The notes under the pieces: generated by a model | The model's database searches: none | What the model saw: the letters and a program-made list of their open reading frames with translations, nothing else | Told to the model about the DNA's origin: nothing | Position numbers and translations under genes: made by a program | Shown: one piece after another, positions 14,596 to 23,148 of the stretch | Position numbering within the stretch: the stretch's first letter is position 1 | Layout: each line of letters opens with the position of its first letter | Assembly (NCBI GenBank): GCA_002841625.1 | Contig: PHAG01000009.1 | Span: 310,001 to 374,000 of the forward strand | Direction of reading: 5' to 3' | Length of the DNA: 64,000 bases | Source: Firmicutes bacterium HGW-Firmicutes-1 | GTDB taxonomy: Bacteria > Bacillota > Clostridia > Lachnospirales > Vallitaleaceae

Positions 14596-15972
14596 TCAAT
14601 CAAGACTGTACAAAATTGTTTTATCTCCCACTAAAGTTGAACCGCTATTTACAAAGTAGAAATTGGATGATGTGTCTAATACAAGCGGGCCAGTCCACGT
14701 AATTGCACCAAACTGGCTGCTGAAAATACCTGTTGGAGGCACATCGGCTAAAGCCGAACCAACAATCACAATACCATTGATAAACGAATTTGTAATGTGT
14801 GAATATCCATCCATGTCTATGAATCCATCAGATCGGCTATCAACCATACGTTGAATTCTTAAACCATCATGGAACATGTTGTTGATTCGACTGTTGTAAA
14901 TATAAGTGTTGAGAAGACCTTGATGTGGACCAATTGGAGATGGCATAATGCTTCCTACAACATTAGCGTTTAAAAGTTGAAACTCAATCGTTGTAAAAGG
15001 GTCAATGAGATCTACGGTTTGGAAGATAACATCTCCACTAATAATAGCACCGTCAGTGTAATTGGTATGAGTGCTTACAGATGTCCCGTTATCAAAGGTA
15101 CCAATTACCGTAACAGGTCGTGCGTCAAACGCAGGACCCTGCACAAGGTATACGTTTTCTGCAGCTTGACTTGTTTGGATGGTAACATTTCTAGGAACAG
15201 ACGATGCAAAATTGGCTAAAGCTGAGTCGCCAAGCACCCATGGGCCTAAGCCAAGTAACTGTACATGTCTTGCTGGTGGTATGACAACATTCTCGTCAAA
15301 CGAAGAGTTTGCTGCGATAAGAACGATACAACGCGCTCTCATACCATTTGTGACTGCTGTTGCACTGTTAGTTGCTGCATCAATGGCTGCCTGTAAGGAA
15401 GTAAATGGATCGAAAGGTGTCCCAGTTCCTGGACCAAGAGCATTTGAATCTGCCCATATAGTGCACTCACCCCATTCAAAGGTGACTGGCGTACTAGCGC
15501 TTATCACCTCTAACAGCGATACATCATCCACAACGATATCAGATGTACCAGCTTGGGCTAGCGTACTAATCAATACCATTGCCTGGGTTGTCCCAACAGG
15601 GGACGGATCTGTAGTTTCATAGATTGTCAGCCAGTCCTTTGAACTTGCTTGCGGAAGATTACCTTCCGGAATAGTTACTGATAGACCTTGTCCAAGAAAA
15701 TTATTAGCTGCATCCAGATAACCAATAAACAAAGATGTTAAAGGATTGGACGCTGCCCCAATTCTGGTCAAAGATACAAGAAACTCAAAGCTTTGTTCTG
15801 GGGGCACAGGAAGGAATTGCAAAATAAATGAACTTGAGAACCCACCTGCTAACCGTGCGGCAAAGAATCCAGAATGACTAAACTGGGATGTAATAGTTGC
15901 ACCAGATGAAATCCATGGAAATAAAGCCGCCGTCTCAAAACCACCATTTACGATTTGATCATTAAAAGACAT
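14596..15972 (-). CDS. Spore-surface-type protein: NTTRR-F1-like domain plus beta-helix
   Basis: A 458-residue protein. Residues 1-155 (MSFNDQIVNGGFETAALFPW, then VTSQ/ATITSQFSHSG-type text and DIVVDDVSLLEV) match the NTTRR-F1 domain that begins collagen-like exosporium filament proteins. Instead of Gly-X-Y repeats, residues 165-458 (CTIWADSNALGPGTGTPFDPFTS, then LQAAIDAAT) look like a pectate-lyase-type right-handed beta-helix. No signal peptide is present, as expected for a protein added in the mother cell. Base composition is visibly richer in G and C than its neighbours, and it lies between recombinase fragments, which suggests transfer. Assembly on the spore or exosporium is inferred from the domain. 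Confidence 0.65.
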   Translation of the reverse strand: MSFNDQIVNGGFETAALFPWISSGATITSQFSHSGFFAARLAGGFSSSFILQFLPVPPEQSFEFLVSLTRIGAASNPLTSLFIGYLDAANNFLGQGLSVTIPEGNLPQASSKDWLTIYETTDPSPVGTTQAMVLISTLAQAGTSDIVVDDVSLLEVISASTPVTFEWGECTIWADSNALGPGTGTPFDPFTSLQAAIDAATNSATAVTNGMRARCIVLIAANSSFDENVVIPPARHVQLLGLGPWVLGDSALANFASSVPRNVTIQTSQAAENVYLVQGPAFDARPVTVIGTFDNGTSVSTHTNYTDGAIISGDVIFQTVDLIDPFTTIEFQLLNANVVGSIMPSPIGPHQGLLNTYIYNSRINNMFHDGLRIQRMVDSRSDGFIDMDGYSHITNSFINGIVIVGSALADVPPTGIFSSQFGAITWTGPLVLDTSSNFYFVNSGSTLVGDKTILYSLD

Positions 15973-16817
15973 TTAAAACACTCCCTTATATAATTTGTTG
16001 TTACATTCTGCGGAAAAAAATACAGTGTAACACATTAATAGTATATGATTTAGTTTACATAATGTGACATAAAGGTTGAAATGCCTTTCTATTGTTCACC
16101 ACGCTAAATATCAGATTGACAAATGACGTTATTTTGTTAATAATTCTGGAAGTTCCAAAAATGAAAGGTGACGAAGATCAGCTATTTGATAGCAAAAGGA
16201 TGGAGCTTACCCTAAACTAATTTCACTAACTACGGGATCTGTTGCATCAAAAAACAATCACCGTAGATTTTTTATCCATAAAAGGGTAAAAATCCCCTAT
16301 ACTCAAAATATTAGAATGAATGTTGGAATAATTGCAGAAACAATTTGTAGACACATAAATTGACAAATAAGTAGAATTGACGTATAATGCATTTATACTA
16401 AAAAAATGTGTGGGGCAAAGAATGATGAACATATTAGCGAAATCCATTGTATCAAACTCTGAAATGATAAAAAATTATAAAACTTGTAGAGAACACAAAG
16501 CATTGGGGAAATATTTGTATTGAAAAAATGATTGCTTCTTTTCCAAAAGCAGGGCGTAAGCAGACCCACTCTCTTGATTATTTGAGAAATCTTTAAGAAG
16601 AACATGAATAAATTGAATTTTTACTATGAAATTAAACAACTTGAGAGTTTTAGGGTGTAGATTTAATTTAAAGAAGCACCCTTTAATTATAGATGAAGCC
16701 ATTTTGCAAGGGTGGTACGCACATGACAGGGTATTAATGAGTAAAGACCCCTGTTTGATTTAAACAGACGGTTTGAGTTATTTTAAATTTCAAATCGATG
16801 AAAACGGAGGTTTTATA
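15973..16817. other. Decayed intergenic region with recombinase echo
   Basis: No intact gene is supported. Bases 16227-16290 repeat, with few changes and one missing C, the recombinase segment at 14350-14416 (CACCGTAGATTTTTTATCC, ATAAAAGGGT), in the same orientation. Around 16652-16682 AGGGTG and CACCCT form a weak hairpin. Short frames on both strands have no recognisable homology. Confidence 0.6.
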
Positions 16818-17222
16818 ATGATGAAATTGAAGGATTTAGAAATCTTATTGAGCAAAAAGAAAAGAAAAAAAGAGAGGATAAAGGTAGCAGGAAAATTCGC
16901 TCTATTAGTGGGCGTATTAACGACAATAGGTGCGACGGTTGGTATTCTTTTTGCTCCAAAGTCAGGAAAGGAAACACGTGAAAAAATAAAAGAAAATACG
17001 ATTGACACGGTAGAGACTATTAAAGATACTGTTCAAAAGTCGGCAGAAGCGACAAAGAATTCCATTCATTATGTTGCAGAGGAAGTGCATCAGGTCATCA
17101 ACGGTGTTCAAGAAAAAGCGGAAGATATAAATAAAGATCTTAAAGACGGCGGTCATGAAATAGCACAAGATATTCATAAAACTGCTGAAAAAATTTCAAA
17201 AGAAATCAAGCAACCTTTATAA
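16818..17222 (+). CDS. YtxH domain general-stress-type protein
   Basis: The start is set at ATG 16818, seven bases after GGAGG; product 134 residues. A single hydrophobic segment AGKFALLVGVLTTIGATVGILFAPKSGKETR (about residues 24-54) includes the G-x-L-x-APxSGxETR signature of the YtxH family. The rest is a long amphipathic helix rich in Lys, Glu and Thr with 11-residue periodicity, similar to desiccation/stress (LEA-like) proteins. YtxH proteins are stress induced in Bacillus; here that is inferred. It is followed 26 bases later by a small lmo0937-type membrane protein, and the two probably share a transcript. Confidence 0.8.
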   Translation: MMKLKDLEILLSKKKRKKERIKVAGKFALLVGVLTTIGATVGILFAPKSGKETREKIKENTIDTVETIKDTVQKSAEATKNSIHYVAEEVHQVINGVQEKAEDINKDLKDGGHEIAQDIHKTAEKISKEIKQPL

Positions 17223-17248
17223 ATATTAATTATAGGAGGACGAAATAT

Positions 17249-17398
17249 ATGATATATACAATCGCAATAATTTTAATAGTTCTATGGCTTCTTGGTGTTG
17301 TAACAAGTTTTACAATGGGTGGATTAATACATATTCTTCTCGTAGTTGCTATAATTGTAATTCTGGTTAGAATCATTCAAGGCAGAAAGATACTTTAG
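17249..17398 (+). CDS. Small lmo0937-family membrane protein
   Basis: A 49-residue gene with AGGAGG and proper spacing before the ATG. The protein MIYTIAIILIVLWLLGVVTS, then GGLIHILLVVAIIVILVRIIQGRK, is two hydrophobic helices separated by a short polar turn. This exact pattern, including WLLG and GGLIHILLVVAIIV, is that of the lmo0937/DUF5670 family found widely in Gram-positives. Function is unknown; family members are often near stress genes, which fits the preceding YtxH gene. Confidence 0.85.
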   Translation: MIYTIAIILIVLWLLGVVTSFTMGGLIHILLVVAIIVILVRIIQGRKIL

Positions 17399-17420
17399 CT
17401 ACGTTAGCATACTTTTATAG

Positions 17421-17528
17421 TATGATGCTGATATCAGTCTAGAGGACGAAAATGGGCATACCGCATTGGATAATGCTAAAGACAAGAAAAACAAAGATAT
17501 TGTACATAAATTAGAAAAAACAGATTAG
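17421..17528 (+). pseudogene. Ankyrin-repeat protein C-terminal fragment
   Basis: The frame YDADISLEDENGHTALDNAK, continuing KDIVHKLEKTD and a stop, is the end of an ankyrin repeat (ADxxxxDENGxTALDxAK). A stop codon lies directly before it in frame and there is no start, so only the last repeat of a lost gene remains. Confidence 0.6.
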
Positions 17529-17547
17529 GATTAATATTTATAGATAG

Positions 17548-17590
17548 TATATATTGAGGATAATTTAATTGAAATCGTCCTCAATATATA
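17548..17590. terminator. Hairpin between convergent units
   Basis: TATATATTGAGGA at 17548-17560 is mirrored perfectly at 17578-17590. It sits between the YtxH unit and the end of cadA and could terminate either strand, although the T-tract is weak. Confidence 0.5.
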
Positions 17591-17672
17591 TAAATTTGGA
17601 CCATAAAAAGAAGGGTACTTATTTTGTAATTTCAAGTATGACTTATTAAGCGTTCTTTAGAATTTCTAACAA

Positions 17673-19790
17673 TTATAAATGATCTACCTTCATAACACGC
17701 ATTGCATTTAAGATTGCAATAACAGCAACTCCAACATCAGCAAAAACGGCTTCCCAAATGGTTGCGATACCGCCTGCACCAAGCATAAGTACAACACCTT
17801 TAATAGCCAAGGCAAATATAATATTTTGCCATACAATATTACGGGTTCTTTTCGCAATTTTAATAGCAGTAACAAGCTTAGATGGTTCGTCAGTCATAAG
17901 TACTACATCAGCGGCTTCAATGGCTGCATCAGACCCTAAGGCACCCATGGCAACACCAACATCAGCTCGGGCTAAAACTGGTGCATCATTAATACCATCT
18001 CCTACGAAGATTAATTTACCCTTGGATGCTTTATTACTCTCAAGCATTTCAAGCATTTCTACCTTCTGTGCTGGAAGTAGTTCTGAGTATACAAGATCAA
18101 GTCCAAGCTCTGAGCCGATTTTATCACCAACAGTCTTACTATCACCGGTTAGCATAACGAGCCTTTTTACCCCAAGCTCTCTAAGTGCAATCATAGTTGA
18201 TTGGCTATCATCTTTTACTTCATCAGATATTACTATATAACCAGCATAGTTGTGATCTACACAGAGATGAACTATACTACCAAGGCCATTGTATTCATCA
18301 AAAGCAATATTTTCTGCCTTCATAAGTTTCGTATTACCGGCAAGAATAACTCTTCCTAATATGTTAACCTTGATACCATGACCTGATATTTCATCATAAT
18401 CTTGAATGTTATTTCTATCAATTTCCTTACCATATGCTTTGAGTATTGATACTGCTATTGGATGAGTTGAATAGCTTTCAGCATATGCAGCATATTCTAG
18501 TATTTGATCATCAGTAAGGGAACCTTTACTAATAATTTCAGTAACCTTAAAAATTCCTTTTGTTAGTGTACCTGTTTTATCAAAGACTACGGTATGTACA
18601 TTATTCATAGCTTCAAGGTAGTTACTTCCTTTAATCAAAATTCCGTTTTTGGAGGCACCACCGATACCGCCAAAAAAGCTAAGAGGAATTGATATAACCA
18701 ATGCACATGGACAAGAAACAACTAAAAATACAAGAGCTCTATGAATCCAATCAGTAAAGGTCGCACCTTCAAGTATGAGTGGAGGAAGGATAGCTAAAAA
18801 AAGAGCAGAGAAGACTATGATAGGGGTATAGTATTTGGCAAACTTAGTAATGAAGTTTTCGGTAGGTGCTTTTTTACTACTTGCATACTGAACCAATTCA
18901 AGGATTTTAGATACTGTCGATTCACCGAATTCTTTTGTTACGCGAACAGTTAATAATCCGTTTTTATTTATGGAGCCAGATAAAATCTCTGATCCAGCTT
19001 CAACTTCACGAGGCAAAGCTTCACCAGTAAGAGCTGATGTATCTAAAGTAGAGTAGCCTTCAACGATTACTCCATCAAGAGGGACTTTTTCACCAGGTTT
19101 TACTAAAATCAAATCATCAATCGAAACATCATAAGGAGAGACTTTTTTATAATCATTATCAATAAGTAGATTAGCAAAGTCAGGTCGTATATCCATTAAT
19201 GCAGCAATAGATTTTCTCGATTTATTGACTGCCATATCTTGGAAAAACTCACCGATTTGATAAAATAACATGACCGCTACGCCTTCTGGAAATTCTTTAA
19301 TTGCAAATGCACCAACAGTTGCAATGCTCATTAAAAAATTCTCATCAAACAATTGTCCTTTAGTCATATTTCTGATTGCTGTTATAAGTACTTCGCCACC
19401 AACCAATAGGTAACTTATAAGATATAAGCTTAGCTCAGCCTCAAAAGGGAGTTTTAATAAAACTGCAACTAGAAATAGGATTGCGCCTATAGCAAACCTA
19501 GCAATCTTGAATTTGTTAATGCGTTCTGGTGTTGTTATGTTCTCGATCTTATGTATTGATTTTTCATTTACTTTAACATGTGGTTCTAGCTTTTTTATTA
19601 ACTTGGTAAGTTCAACCACTATATGATCAATGTTTTCTGCGTTTTCACTCTCTACAATTAAGGTTTTTGAAGCGAAGCTTAAGGATGCAATTGATACACC
19701 ATTTATTTTACCAATACCTTCTTCAATTTTCGTGCCACAATGTGCACAATCAAGGCCTTCTAGTATGAACTCTTTTTTTATTCTTGACAT
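17673..19790 (-). CDS. cadA: Heavy-metal P1B-type ATPase (Zn/Cd/Pb efflux)
   Basis: A 705-residue membrane pump. An N-terminal HMA domain carries DCAHCGTKIEEGI with the metal-binding CxxC near residue 14. Membrane helices follow from about residue 95. The transmembrane metal site is SCPCAL near 363, the CPC type of Cd/Zn/Pb pumps. DKTGTLTKG near 402 contains the phosphorylated Asp; TGEALP, THPIA (HP locus), and GDGINDAPVLARADVG are present. Length is normal. The gene is 15 bases downstream of its ArsR-type repressor in one operon whose promoter and operators lie at 20209-20293. Metal-induced efflux is the expected role; exact metal preference cannot be read from sequence. Confidence 0.95.
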   Translation of the reverse strand: MSRIKKEFILEGLDCAHCGTKIEEGIGKINGVSIASLSFASKTLIVESENAENIDHIVVELTKLIKKLEPHVKVNEKSIHKIENITTPERINKFKIARFAIGAILFLVAVLLKLPFEAELSLYLISYLLVGGEVLITAIRNMTKGQLFDENFLMSIATVGAFAIKEFPEGVAVMLFYQIGEFFQDMAVNKSRKSIAALMDIRPDFANLLIDNDYKKVSPYDVSIDDLILVKPGEKVPLDGVIVEGYSTLDTSALTGEALPREVEAGSEILSGSINKNGLLTVRVTKEFGESTVSKILELVQYASSKKAPTENFITKFAKYYTPIIVFSALFLAILPPLILEGATFTDWIHRALVFLVVSCPCALVISIPLSFFGGIGGASKNGILIKGSNYLEAMNNVHTVVFDKTGTLTKGIFKVTEIISKGSLTDDQILEYAAYAESYSTHPIAVSILKAYGKEIDRNNIQDYDEISGHGIKVNILGRVILAGNTKLMKAENIAFDEYNGLGSIVHLCVDHNYAGYIVISDEVKDDSQSTMIALRELGVKRLVMLTGDSKTVGDKIGSELGLDLVYSELLPAQKVEMLEMLESNKASKGKLIFVGDGINDAPVLARADVGVAMGALGSDAAIEAADVVLMTDEPSKLVTAIKIAKRTRNIVWQNIIFALAIKGVVLMLGAGGIATIWEAVFADVGVAVIAILNAMRVMKVDHL

Positions 19791-19805
19791 AATAATTCCT
19801 TCCTT

Positions 19806-20180
19806 CTAATTAGTTGTGTCTTCATTTATGTGAGTAAAGCCTTCTTTAAATATGTTATTTACATGGTCGTCATCAAGAGAATAATAGACTATTTTTCCAT
19901 CCTTTCTATATTTAACTAATCTAGCATCCTTCAAAACTTTTAATTGATGGGAGATTGCAGATTGTGTCATATTGAGTAGTACTGCAATATCACAAACACA
20001 CATTTCTGATTCTGCTAAGCCTGAGAGAATTTGAATTCTAGTTGTATCACCAAATACTTTGAAGAGGTCAGCCAAATCATATAGATTTTCTTCGGAAGGC
20101 ATTTTATTTCGTACATTTCTAACCACATCTTCATGTATTACATTACAATTGCATTTTTCAATTTCATTTTTACGAACCAT
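19806..20180 (-). CDS. ArsR/SmtB-family metal-sensing repressor
   Basis: The start is set at ATG 20180 (MVRKNEIEKCNCNV) because AGGAG precedes it by eight bases; the upstream frame runs through the operator. Product 124 residues. The winged helix contains the recognition segment LNMTQSAISHQLKVLKDARLV. ESEMCVCDIAVLL holds the CVC pair of the alpha-3 metal site used by ArsR/CadC, and the N-terminal CNC may add ligands as in CadC. The C-terminal DDDHVNNIFKEGFTHINED provides acidic and His residues as in the alpha-5 site of CzrA/CadC. It probably senses Cd, Pb or Zn and represses its own operon with cadA. Confidence 0.9.
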   Translation of the reverse strand: MVRKNEIEKCNCNVIHEDVVRNVRNKMPSEENLYDLADLFKVFGDTTRIQILSGLAESEMCVCDIAVLLNMTQSAISHQLKVLKDARLVKYRKDGKIVYYSLDDDHVNNIFKEGFTHINEDTTN

Positions 20181-20208
20181 CTTATTACTCCTTTTTCTCT
20201 GTCTATTA

Positions 20209-20232
20209 ACATATGAACAAACATTCATATGT
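20209..20232. promoter_or_regulatory. ArsR/CadC-type operator O1
   Basis: ACATATGAA, CAAACA, TTCATATGT: perfect nine-base arms, the form of CadC/CzrA operators. It covers the transcription start of the arsR-cadA operon, so binding should block the polymerase. Confidence 0.85.
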
Positions 20233-20241
20233 TATGGTGTA

Positions 20242-20270
20242 ATTATAGTGCAAATATTAACAAATGTCAA
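20242..20270 (-). promoter_or_regulatory. arsR-cadA promoter
   Basis: On the minus strand TTGACA (20265-20270), 17 bases, TATAAT (20242-20247): a full consensus promoter reading toward arsR. It lies between operators O1 and O2. Confidence 0.85.
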
Positions 20271-20277
20271 GAATTAT

Positions 20278-20293
20278 ATGAATGAACATTCAT
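20278..20293. promoter_or_regulatory. ArsR-type operator O2
   Basis: ATGAATG, AA, CATTCAT forms a perfect palindrome just upstream of the -35. A further imperfect copy is at 20571-20588. Confidence 0.65.
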
Positions 20294-20416
20294 GCGTCTC
20301 TGAACCAGTTATGATAATGTCCTAGTATATCATTTGTGATTATGTCCCATTTCAAATCAATGGTTTATAATATACCCTCATGAATATTTCCATCGAGGCG
20401 ATAACCACTCAATTAA

Positions 20417-20565
20417 CGAAACAGAGATAAAAGCATTTTTTCTTCAAGATGAATATGAAAGGCAGTAAGTGTTCATTTTTCGCCCGACCGGCCAAAGGGT
20501 AAGGCCAGAAAAATCTAGTGCTTATGTTTTAGTTTTATTGGGACATTTTCAAAAATGCTTGACAG
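20417..20565. repeat. Family A element, copy A3, inverted and half-degraded
   Basis: From 20417 (CGAAACAGAGATAAAAGC) to about 20512 it matches A1 and A2 in reverse orientation, including GGCAGTAAGTGTTCATTTTT and the GGCC apex. Its right half is altered: the inner arm is lost and TTATTGGGACATTTTC is present. It ends with the family terminus AAAAATGCTTGACAG. Confidence 0.75.
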
Positions 20566-20570
20566 AGTTC

Positions 20571-20588
20571 CATGAACGAACATCCATG
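20571..20588. promoter_or_regulatory. Imperfect ArsR-type operator O3
   Basis: CATGAACGAACATCCATG has the same arm pattern as O1 and O2 with one mismatch. It lies about 300 bases from O2, beyond element A3, and 240 bases before the threonine ammonia-lyase gene; its target is unclear. Confidence 0.4.
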
Positions 20589-20830
20589 TGTTCCTAGAAA
20601 AAAATGATTGTGTAGTATATTAAATAATATTTAACATTATATTAGCCAATGTTTGTTGCATTAAACAGGAGTAAGGATTATATTAATAGGAGATGTTTAT
20701 GCATTTTAAGCGAATGGAATGCGGAAGATTTGCAATATTAACTTAAAGCTATTGCTGTGAAAATAATTATTGTAACATTATATTGATATATATCTTTCTG
20801 AAATCATAACTTATCGAAAGGAAGTAAATT

Positions 20831-22030
20831 ATGGAATTTGATAAAGTCAAAGAAGCTCTCATTAATTTAAAAGGAATCATTAAGGAAACAAAACTAATAC
20901 ATAGTAAAGTATTTAGCAAAGAAAGTGGTAATGAAATATATATTAAACCTGAAAACTTGCAAATAACAGGCTCCTTTAAAATTCGCGGAGCTTATAATAT
21001 GATTCATAATCTTAGTGATGAAAGTAAGAAAAAAGGATTGGTGGCTGCATCTGCTGGAAATCATGCACAAGGTGTTGCTTTTTCAGCTAGAGAATTAAAT
21101 GTTCCCGCGTGTATCGTGATGCCTAAAACGACACCTTTAATTAAGGTTGAAGCAACAAGAGCCTATGGTGCAGAGGTGATTTTATATGGTGATTGTTATG
21201 ATGAAGCACACCATAGAGCAATGGCCCTTCAGGACGAAAAAGGCTATACTTTTGTACATCCCTTTGATGATGAAGAAGTCATTGCAGGGCAAGGGACAAT
21301 TGGTGTAGAGATTGTTGAAGAGCTAAGCAAGGTGGATTATATTATTGTGCCAATTGGTGGAGGAGGTTTGATCAGTGGTGTAGCATTGGCTGCTAAGTCC
21401 ATCAATCCAAATGTAAAAATAATCGGAGTTGAACCAGAAGGTGCAATGGCTATGAGCCTATCGATTCATGAAAATAGATTAATAGAGCTTGCAAAAGTTG
21501 ATACGATTGCTGAAGGCGTTGCAGTAAAAAAACCTGGAATAAATACTTTTGAAATTGTGAAACAGTATGTAGATGAAATTGTAACAGTATCGGATGTAGA
21601 TATTATGGATGCCTTTTTATTGCTATTAGAAAAAGAAAAGTTGATTGCTGAAAATGCAGGTGTACTTTCTTTGGCGGCGTTAAAGAAGCTTAATATAAAA
21701 GATAAAAATATAGTTTGCATAGTGAGTGGAGGAAATATTGATGTTGTAACGATATCAGAGCTTATTAATAGAGGCTTGGTGATACGTGGTAGAGTATTTT
21801 GCTTTTCGGTTGAGCTTACAGATAGGCCAGGTGAGCTTTTGAAAATTTCTACATTACTTGCTAATTTAAATGCAAATATAATAAAACTAGATCACAATCA
21901 ATTTAAAACAATAGATCGTTTTAAACAAGTATTTCTTGAAGTGTCGCTTGAAACAAATGGACATAAACATATCCAAGAAATCAAAGATTCTCTGAAAGAA
22001 AATGGCTACGAACTTCAAGTAGTATATTAG
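20831..22030 (+). CDS. ilvA: Threonine ammonia-lyase with C-terminal ACT domain
   Basis: A 399-residue PLP enzyme that deaminates threonine to 2-oxobutyrate, the entry to isoleucine synthesis or threonine catabolism. The PLP lysine is in GSFKIRGAYN (Lys near 50), with SAGNHAQGVA near 73 and the glycine loop PIGGGGLISG near 172-181. The C-terminal 75 residues (FCFSVELTDRPGELLKISTLLA) form one ACT-like domain, as in the medium-length enzymes. No ilv genes lie nearby, so the assignment to biosynthesis versus catabolism is open. It is followed 70 bases later by an oxidoreductase, possibly in the same transcript. RBS GAAAGGAAG precedes the ATG. Confidence 0.92.
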   Translation: MEFDKVKEALINLKGIIKETKLIHSKVFSKESGNEIYIKPENLQITGSFKIRGAYNMIHNLSDESKKKGLVAASAGNHAQGVAFSARELNVPACIVMPKTTPLIKVEATRAYGAEVILYGDCYDEAHHRAMALQDEKGYTFVHPFDDEEVIAGQGTIGVEIVEELSKVDYIIVPIGGGGLISGVALAAKSINPNVKIIGVEPEGAMAMSLSIHENRLIELAKVDTIAEGVAVKKPGINTFEIVKQYVDEIVTVSDVDIMDAFLLLLEKEKLIAENAGVLSLAALKKLNIKDKNIVCIVSGGNIDVVTISELINRGLVIRGRVFCFSVELTDRPGELLKISTLLANLNANIIKLDHNQFKTIDRFKQVFLEVSLETNGHKHIQEIKDSLKENGYELQVVY

Positions 22031-22100
22031 AATGTGGAATAATTATATAAAAACTGCGGATACTAAAAGTGAAATATAACATTTAAGAGGTGGTTTTTAT

Positions 22101-23126
22101 ATGACAAAAATAAGATTAGCAGTAATTGGTACAGGGATGGCTTGGGAAAGACTTCATTTGCCAGCCCTAAAAGAATTAAGTGATTATTATGAAATAGTAG
22201 CACTATCTAATGACAATGAAGACAGGCTGGTACAAGCTGCAAATGAAATTGGCTTAACTACGGACCATATTTATACGAATTATCATGATATGCTAAAGGG
22301 AGAGGAGATTGATGTAGTTAACATCGCTGTCCCAATAGAAATGAACTATCTTGTTTCTGAAGAAGTTGCAAAAGCAGGGTTTAATATTATTTGTGAAAAA
22401 CCGTTAGCACCTAGTTTAGACCAAGCAGAAGATTATCTGAAGCTACAGTCTAAATATGGTGTTAAAATATTAATAGCTGAAAATTTCCGTTATAATGAAG
22501 AGAATACGATAATTAGAGATCTCATTAATGATAATAAAATTGGAGATGTTCTATATTTTATTAAAAACAATGTTTCGAATTTTGAGGATGCAATGGTTAA
22601 GGATACATTTGCAGCAAAGGAATGGCGTCAACATCCTGAATTTAAAGGTGGAGTTATATTAGATGCAAGTGTACATGATATTGCAACCTTAGAGTTTATT
22701 TTCGGTGAAGTAGAATCTGTTTCTGCTTTTGGAGTTCCTTTAAAGGAAGATTATGCTCCCTATTCTGTAATCAACTCCATTATGTTATTTAAAAGTGGGC
22801 TAATAGGCACTTATAATTACTGTTTGAAAGGAAAAGAGCTACAATATCCTTTGGTTGGCTTTAGAATTTTTGGAACAGAGGGAACGATTTATTTGGAAGA
22901 TCGTATGTGTGGAGCAATTAACGTAATGTATAAGAAAGACAATAAGCATGAAATATATAATTATACTCCAGATAGAGGCTACTATAATGAATTTAAGAAT
23001 TTTTATGATGCGCTTACGGCTGATGTGGATGTTGCTGTTCCGCCTAATGTAGAAATTCAAGATGCTAGAATTGTCTTTACTATTTTGAAATCAGCTAATA
23101 AAAAGAAAGCATTAACAGTGGATTGA
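22101..23126 (+). CDS. Gfo/Idh/MocA-family oxidoreductase
   Basis: 341 residues. The N-terminal Rossmann fold starts RLAVIGTGMAWERLHLPAL; VVNIAVPIEMN and the family hallmark CEKPLAPS near residue 100 (EKP) are present. The C-terminal sheet domain includes GGVILDASVHDIATLEFIFG near 190, the region that holds the catalytic His/Asp. Such enzymes oxidise or reduce sugars, inositols or related compounds with NAD(P). The substrate cannot be told. The gene lies 22 bases ahead of a cis-prenyltransferase-like gene and follows ilvA; these may be co-transcribed. A second member of the family lies at 25.1 kb on the other strand. Confidence 0.88.
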   Translation: MTKIRLAVIGTGMAWERLHLPALKELSDYYEIVALSNDNEDRLVQAANEIGLTTDHIYTNYHDMLKGEEIDVVNIAVPIEMNYLVSEEVAKAGFNIICEKPLAPSLDQAEDYLKLQSKYGVKILIAENFRYNEENTIIRDLINDNKIGDVLYFIKNNVSNFEDAMVKDTFAAKEWRQHPEFKGGVILDASVHDIATLEFIFGEVESVSAFGVPLKEDYAPYSVINSIMLFKSGLIGTYNYCLKGKELQYPLVGFRIFGTEGTIYLEDRMCGAINVMYKKDNKHEIYNYTPDRGYYNEFKNFYDALTADVDVAVPPNVEIQDARIVFTILKSANKKKALTVD

Positions 23127-23148
23127 TGTGTGATTAAGGAGTACTTTG

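Noticed and set aside
15179-15622. 147-codon plus-strand frame inside the spore-surface gene
   Set aside because: It is the complement of a better supported gene with recognisable domains; no ribosome site.
16700-16720. AAGGGTGGTACGCAC resembles a T-box core
   Set aside because: The consensus AGGGTGGNACCGCG is not met, and no specifier stem or downstream terminator/antiterminator was found; the following genes are not amino-acid genes.
17758-18240. 160-codon plus-strand frame within cadA
   Set aside because: Ser/Thr/Ala-rich antisense shadow of conserved P-type ATPase motifs.
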